From CAIXDB01 sp038327915 (GTDB taxonomy: Bacteria; Patescibacteriota; Minisyncoccia; Phycocordibacterales; DATDWN01): a DNA stretch of 7,418 bases. The notes beneath the pieces are model-generated. The model was given only the letters and a program-made list of their open reading frames with translations, did no database searches and was not told the origin of the DNA. Below, piece by piece: positions 5,067 to 7,418 of this stretch (position 1 is its first letter; every line of letters begins with the position of its first letter). The stretch covers positions 1 through 7,418 of the forward strand of contig JBBQLO010000035.1 of NCBI GenBank assembly GCA_038327915.1. The letters run 5' to 3'. Position numbers and translations under genes: made by a program.

Positions 5067-7043
5067 TACTAACGCATAATCCAATACTCGTCTCTCCAAA
5101 TCCGCTGAGACAACTTTAAATATGACTGTGTCACCCAAAGTAAATTTCTTTCCAGACTTTTCACCTTTGATTGTGTAGTTTTTTTCGTCGAGAGAGTAAA
5201 AGTCGTCACCGAGATCCCGAAGCTTTACCATACCTTCACATTTAGTTTCTTTCTCCTCTATATAAATGCCCCACTCAGTCACTCCTGCGATAGTTCCTTC
5301 AAATACTTGGCCTACTCTTTCTTGCATGTATTCTACTTGTTTGTATTTGATACTTGCACGTTCTGCATCTGACGCACGCTTTTCATTTTCACTCGATTCG
5401 AGGCAGATGCGCTCATATTTTTCGTATTCGTTTTGTTCTATTTTTCCACCCTTTAGTTCTCGCTCAAGAAAGCGATGAACGAGTAAGTCAGGGTATCGGC
5501 GAATAGGAGAGGTAAAGTGTGTGTAGTATGTAAATGCGAGGCCGAAGTGACCGATGTTTTTGGTCGAATATGCTGCCTTCGCCATGCTACGGATAGTGGC
5601 GGTTTTAATGAGATCTTCCTGCGGTGAGTCCTCGACTTGCTTGAGAAGATTGTTAATATCTTGCGAAGTTACCTTTCCATCTTTATTGTGTAAGTCATAT
5701 CCAAGAGCCTTAAGAAACGTAGCGAGACTTTCTATACGGTCTACATCGGGTGTGCCGTGTATACGGTAGACAGATTGTGAGCCTTTTTTAGCTGGTAGTG
5801 CTTGTGATTTGAAAACAAATTCTGCTACCGCTTGGTTTGCGAGGAGCATATACTCCTCGACAAGCTTGTGTGTGTCGAGTCTTTGTTTTTTGTAAACACG
5901 AATAGGCTTACCTTGTGTGTCGAGTTCAAATTTAACTTCTTCTGTTTCAAAATTAATTGCACCGTTTTTGAATTTCTTTTTCTCCAAAACTTTGGCCACT
6001 TTTTGAAGTGTGCGTAATTCATTTTGAAACGGACCCTCACCCGTGCCGTCTATGACAGCTTGTGCGTCTTCGTATGTGTACCGTCGGTTGCTGTGTATGA
6101 TTGTTCGTCCAAACCATTTTTCTAAAACTTCTCCCGAGGCATTCATTTTGAAAACTGCTGAAAATGTCAGTTTGTCTTCATTTGCATTAAGTGAACAAAG
6201 GTCGTTGGAAAGTACCTCGGGGAGCATCGGTATTGTACGGTCGACCAAGTACACGGAGAGTCCGCGTTTCTCACCTTCTGCGTCAAGTGCAGAGCCTGGA
6301 GTGACGAAATGTGATACATCGGCAATATGCACACCTATTTCGTATGTATCCTCTCCGAGGTCTACAAATGAAATTGCGTCGTCAAAGTCTTTGGCATCTG
6401 CGGGGTCAATAGTCATGGTGGTTACTCCACGCATGTCGCGCCTGTTTTCAACTTCATCTTTGAGTGTTTTTAAATAATCACGTTTGAGTTGTTCCGCTTC
6501 TGCTTCGACTTGGAGAGGGAATTCAACTCGGAATCCTTTTTCCAGTACGATTGCTTCCATTTCGGTGTTGTTTTCTCCTGCTGCACCGATAATTTTAATG
6601 ACATCGCCGACGAGCTTGTCTGTACTTTTTTCCCAGTTAATGTCCACAAGTACTTTTGTACCTACGGGGATTTTGGCATCTTCGGCAGTGGCGAGGAAAA
6701 TGTCTGTGTACATTCTTTTGTCATCTGGTATGACAAATACATCTACGCTTGGAGTTGAGGTACCCTCAGCACTAGGAACACTGTGTTCGACAGTTCCAAC
6801 GTACTCGTTTTTAGCTCGCGACATGATTCGGAGTACTCTACCCTGTTCGCGATTGCGGATTTTCTCTCCTGTTTTTTCTATCTCCACTACATCTCCATGG
6901 AAGGCTCGCTGTATGTTTTCAGGCTGGATTTCAATACTTGCATTCCTGTCTATTTTTTTTGTCTTATCTTCTGGTTCAATATCAAAAAATCCAACTCCTT
7001 TGGAGTTGATGCTAATAGTACCAATAAGCGTTTTGTCTTTCAT
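5064..7043 (-). CDS. rnr: Ribonuclease R (RNB-family 3'-5' exoribonuclease)
   Basis: This 659-residue enzyme degrades RNA processively from the 3' end, including structured RNA, in the cytoplasm. Two cold-shock-like OB domains come first (about 5-75, beginning LIGTISINSKGVGFF, and 79-155). The RNB catalytic domain spans about 200-530, with DPADAKDFDDA at 213-223 supplying metal ligands D213, D219, D221 and D222, and FTSPIRRYPDLLVHR at 510-524. An S1 domain follows (about 575-656, EGTIAGVTEWGIYI). It is shorter than E. coli RNase R (813) and lacks both the N-terminal helix-turn-helix and the long basic tail, but the S1 domain and DPxDAKDxDDA motif fit the RNase R/II group. ATG 7043 was chosen because MKDKTLIG starts the homology and lies 6 bases after a TATACT box; the 18 codons upstream overlap the promoter. 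It is convergent with smc, with 64 bp between stop codons. Confidence 0.93.
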   Translation of the reverse strand: MKDKTLIGTISINSKGVGFFDIEPEDKTKKIDRNASIEIQPENIQRAFHGDVVEIEKTGEKIRNREQGRVLRIMSRAKNEYVGTVEHSVPSAEGTSTPSVDVFVIPDDKRMYTDIFLATAEDAKIPVGTKVLVDINWEKSTDKLVGDVIKIIGAAGENNTEMEAIVLEKGFRVEFPLQVEAEAEQLKRDYLKTLKDEVENRRDMRGVTTMTIDPADAKDFDDAISFVDLGEDTYEIGVHIADVSHFVTPGSALDAEGEKRGLSVYLVDRTIPMLPEVLSNDLCSLNANEDKLTFSAVFKMNASGEVLEKWFGRTIIHSNRRYTYEDAQAVIDGTGEGPFQNELRTLQKVAKVLEKKKFKNGAINFETEEVKFELDTQGKPIRVYKKQRLDTHKLVEEYMLLANQAVAEFVFKSQALPAKKGSQSVYRIHGTPDVDRIESLATFLKALGYDLHNKDGKVTSQDINNLLKQVEDSPQEDLIKTATIRSMAKAAYSTKNIGHFGLAFTYYTHFTSPIRRYPDLLVHRFLERELKGGKIEQNEYEKYERICLESSENEKRASDAERASIKYKQVEYMQERVGQVFEGTIAGVTEWGIYIEEKETKCEGMVKLRDLGDDFYSLDEKNYTIKGEKSGKKFTLGDTVIFKVVSADLERRVLDYALV

Positions 7044-7049
7044 AAAGTG

Positions 7050-7058
7050 AGTATACCA
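7050..7058 (-). promoter_or_regulatory. Putative rnr promoter (extended -10)
   Basis: On the minus strand TGGTATACT (plus positions 7058 down to 7050) is followed by only 6 bases before the rnr ATG at 7043. Transcription would therefore start at, or within a base or two of, the A of the ATG, a leaderless arrangement. A weak -35-like TTTCAA lies 17 bp upstream (7078-7073). Confidence 0.6.
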
Positions 7059-7200
7059 AAAAAGGTGGGGGATTGAAAGGTAAAAAAATATGTTCACTTT
7101 GAGTTAAAAAAGCAATAGGAAAATAATCTTGTTTTGAATGTGATTAAAAATGACACTTATTTTAAGCCATATTTTTGCTATCACAAAAAGTATTTTGATT

Positions 7201-7219
7201 TTTGCTTGCAATTTGCTTG
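7201..7219. repeat. Short direct repeat TTTGCTTG, 11-bp period
   Basis: TTTGCTTG occurs at 7201-7208 and again at 7212-7219. The 11-bp spacing is about one helical turn, and the second copy runs into the TTGACT -35-like box at 7217. This layout suits a protein-binding site or an upstream element, but an eight-base repeat in T-rich DNA may be chance. Confidence 0.35.
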
Positions 7220-7244
7220 ACTTATTTGGTGGATGTGATAAGCT
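7217..7244 (+). promoter_or_regulatory. Candidate rightward promoter in the intergenic region
   Basis: TTGACT at 7217-7222 matches the -35 consensus at five of six bases. A 16-bp spacer leads to TAAGCT at 7239-7244, preceded by TGA, an extended -10 of modest quality. Transcription would start near 7251, about 40 bases before the terminator stem. Confidence 0.4.
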
Positions 7245-7250
7245 AATCCT

Positions 7251-7333
7251 AGTTCGTTCATTAAAACCCCGTCGAAGCTGATCCGTACCCCCAAAAGTGG
7301 ACACTTAAATAAAGTGCCCACTTTTTCTTTTTT
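7251..7333 (+). ncRNA. Candidate small RNA ending at a strong intrinsic terminator
   Basis: A promoter-like element at 7217-7244 and a terminator at 7293-7333 bracket about 80 bases with no sizeable reading frame. The downstream gene has its own promoter after the terminator, so the bracketed RNA need not be its leader. I see no tRNA features and no known RNA family. The 5' half includes AAAACCCCGTCGAAGC and GTACCCCC. An alternative is the edge of an insertion element, since GTACCCCCAAAAGTGGACAC resembles my recollection of IS3-family ends. Evidence is positional only. Confidence 0.3.
7293..7333 (+). terminator. Strong intrinsic terminator
   Basis: AAAAGTGG at 7293-7300 pairs with CCACTTTT at 7318-7325, and CACTT at 7302-7306 with AAGTG at 7312-7316, giving 13 base pairs interrupted by one A-C mismatch and closed by a 5-base loop. 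TTTTTCTTTTTT follows (7322-7333). The T-tract is on the plus strand only, so it stops rightward transcription. No known rightward gene ends here, which points to a small RNA or an attenuator. Confidence 0.7.
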
Positions 7334-7341
7334 GCTAGAAT
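7333..7341 (+). promoter_or_regulatory. Putative promoter of the right-edge gene
   Basis: TGCTAGAAT at 7333-7341 is an extended -10 with five of six consensus bases. It begins at the end of the preceding terminator's T-tract. The predicted start near 7348 leaves about 15 bases before ATG 7363, with no Shine-Dalgarno sequence, as for most genes here. Confidence 0.5.
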
Positions 7342-7362
7342 TAACAAACTAACAAAAAACAT

Positions 7363-7418
7363 ATGAATACACATATACATACTCGTGAGGAGATTGAAGG
7401 ATTAAACAAACAACCCAT
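7363..7418 (+). CDS. 5' end of an unidentified gene (partial)
   Basis: ATG 7363 opens a frame that runs off the right edge after 18 codons, starting MNTHIHTREEIEGLNKQP. The start is supported by an extended -10 promoter 21 bp upstream and a short A-rich leader like those of the other genes. The fragment is charged and not a signal peptide. Eighteen residues are too few to name a family. If the upstream sequence is an insertion-element end, this could be its first gene, but the visible residues do not match a transposase start that I recognise. Confidence 0.45.
   Translation, partial: MNTHIHTREEIEGLNKQP

Larger units (their letters stand above)
7044..7362. other. AT-rich intergenic region between rnr and the right-edge gene
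   Basis: No convincing protein gene is seen in these 319 bases. They hold the leftward rnr promoter, a TTTGCTTG direct repeat at 7201-7219, a candidate rightward promoter at 7217-7244, a strong rightward terminator at 7293-7333, and a promoter for the gene starting at 7363. The part from about 7081 to 7215 is very AT-rich with short A and T runs and shows nothing specific. A minus-strand open frame at 7104-7304 is low-complexity and begins inside the terminator stem. Confidence 0.6.

Noticed and set aside
6043..6477. Plus-strand open frame of 144 codons opposite rnr
   Set aside because: It overlaps the RNB catalytic domain on the other strand, including the DPADAKDFDDA motif, and looks like a codon-bias shadow.
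6484..7050. Long plus-strand open frame (188 codons) opposite rnr
   Set aside because: It is antisense to the OB-fold half of a clear RNase R gene, is Ser/Thr-rich without a recognisable domain, and has no start signals.
7104..7304. Minus-strand open frame of 66 codons upstream of rnr
   Set aside because: It starts inside the strong terminator stem, its second half is low-complexity Ile/Lys/Leu from AT-rich DNA, and it has no promoter or ribosome site.
7044..7362. tRNA or other known RNA gene in the right-hand gap
   Set aside because: No T-loop, cloverleaf or known RNA family motif was found on either strand by eye; only a terminator-type hairpin is present.

Overview
The window looks like a core-gene region from a Candidate Phyla Radiation bacterium (Patescibacteria, most likely a Parcubacteria-type lineage). 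The grounds are a cysteine-free, basic-tailed ribosomal protein L32, a NusB fused to a Nudix-like domain, a very short SMC, promoters that sit almost on top of their start codons with no Shine-Dalgarno sequence, AT-rich intergenic DNA, and no fatty-acid genes between rpmF and rnc. The standard genetic code fits: none of the complete genes needs an in-frame TGA read through, and the stops seen are TAA or TAG. The assignment to a lineage is an inference from gene content only.

Layout, left to right: the 3' end of an unidentified plus-strand frame (3-131); rpmF (L32, 224-451); a nusB-Nudix fusion gene (524-1483); a 196-bp leader holding three consecutive hairpins (1548-1629), then rnc (RNase III, 1680-2372); a small 71-residue orphan gene with its own promoter, the only strong Shine-Dalgarno site in the window and an intrinsic terminator (2397-2672); smc (2714-4999), which has a complete ATPase head but no hinge domain; then, convergent with smc, rnr (RNase R, 7043-5064 on the minus strand). 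The last stretch, 7044-7362, is AT-rich and non-coding. It carries the rnr promoter, a short direct repeat, a candidate promoter, and a strong rightward terminator that may end a small RNA. A further plus-strand gene starts at 7363 and runs off the window.

Functionally this is an RNA and chromosome housekeeping cluster: ribosome assembly (L32, NusB), double-stranded RNA processing (RNase III), structured-RNA decay (RNase R) and chromosome organisation (SMC). In many bacteria rpmF is followed by plsX, fab and acpP genes and then rnc-smc-ftsY. Here rpmF, rnc and smc keep that order but the lipid block is gone and nusB sits in its place. Most genes appear to have individual promoters with a TATACT -10 element, often in the form TGGTATACT, rather than forming one operon.

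The observations most worth following are the hinge-less SMC, the NusB-Nudix fusion with a degenerate Nudix box, the near-leaderless promoter architecture, the hairpin-rich rnc leader, and the terminator-bounded small-RNA candidate near 7251-7333.
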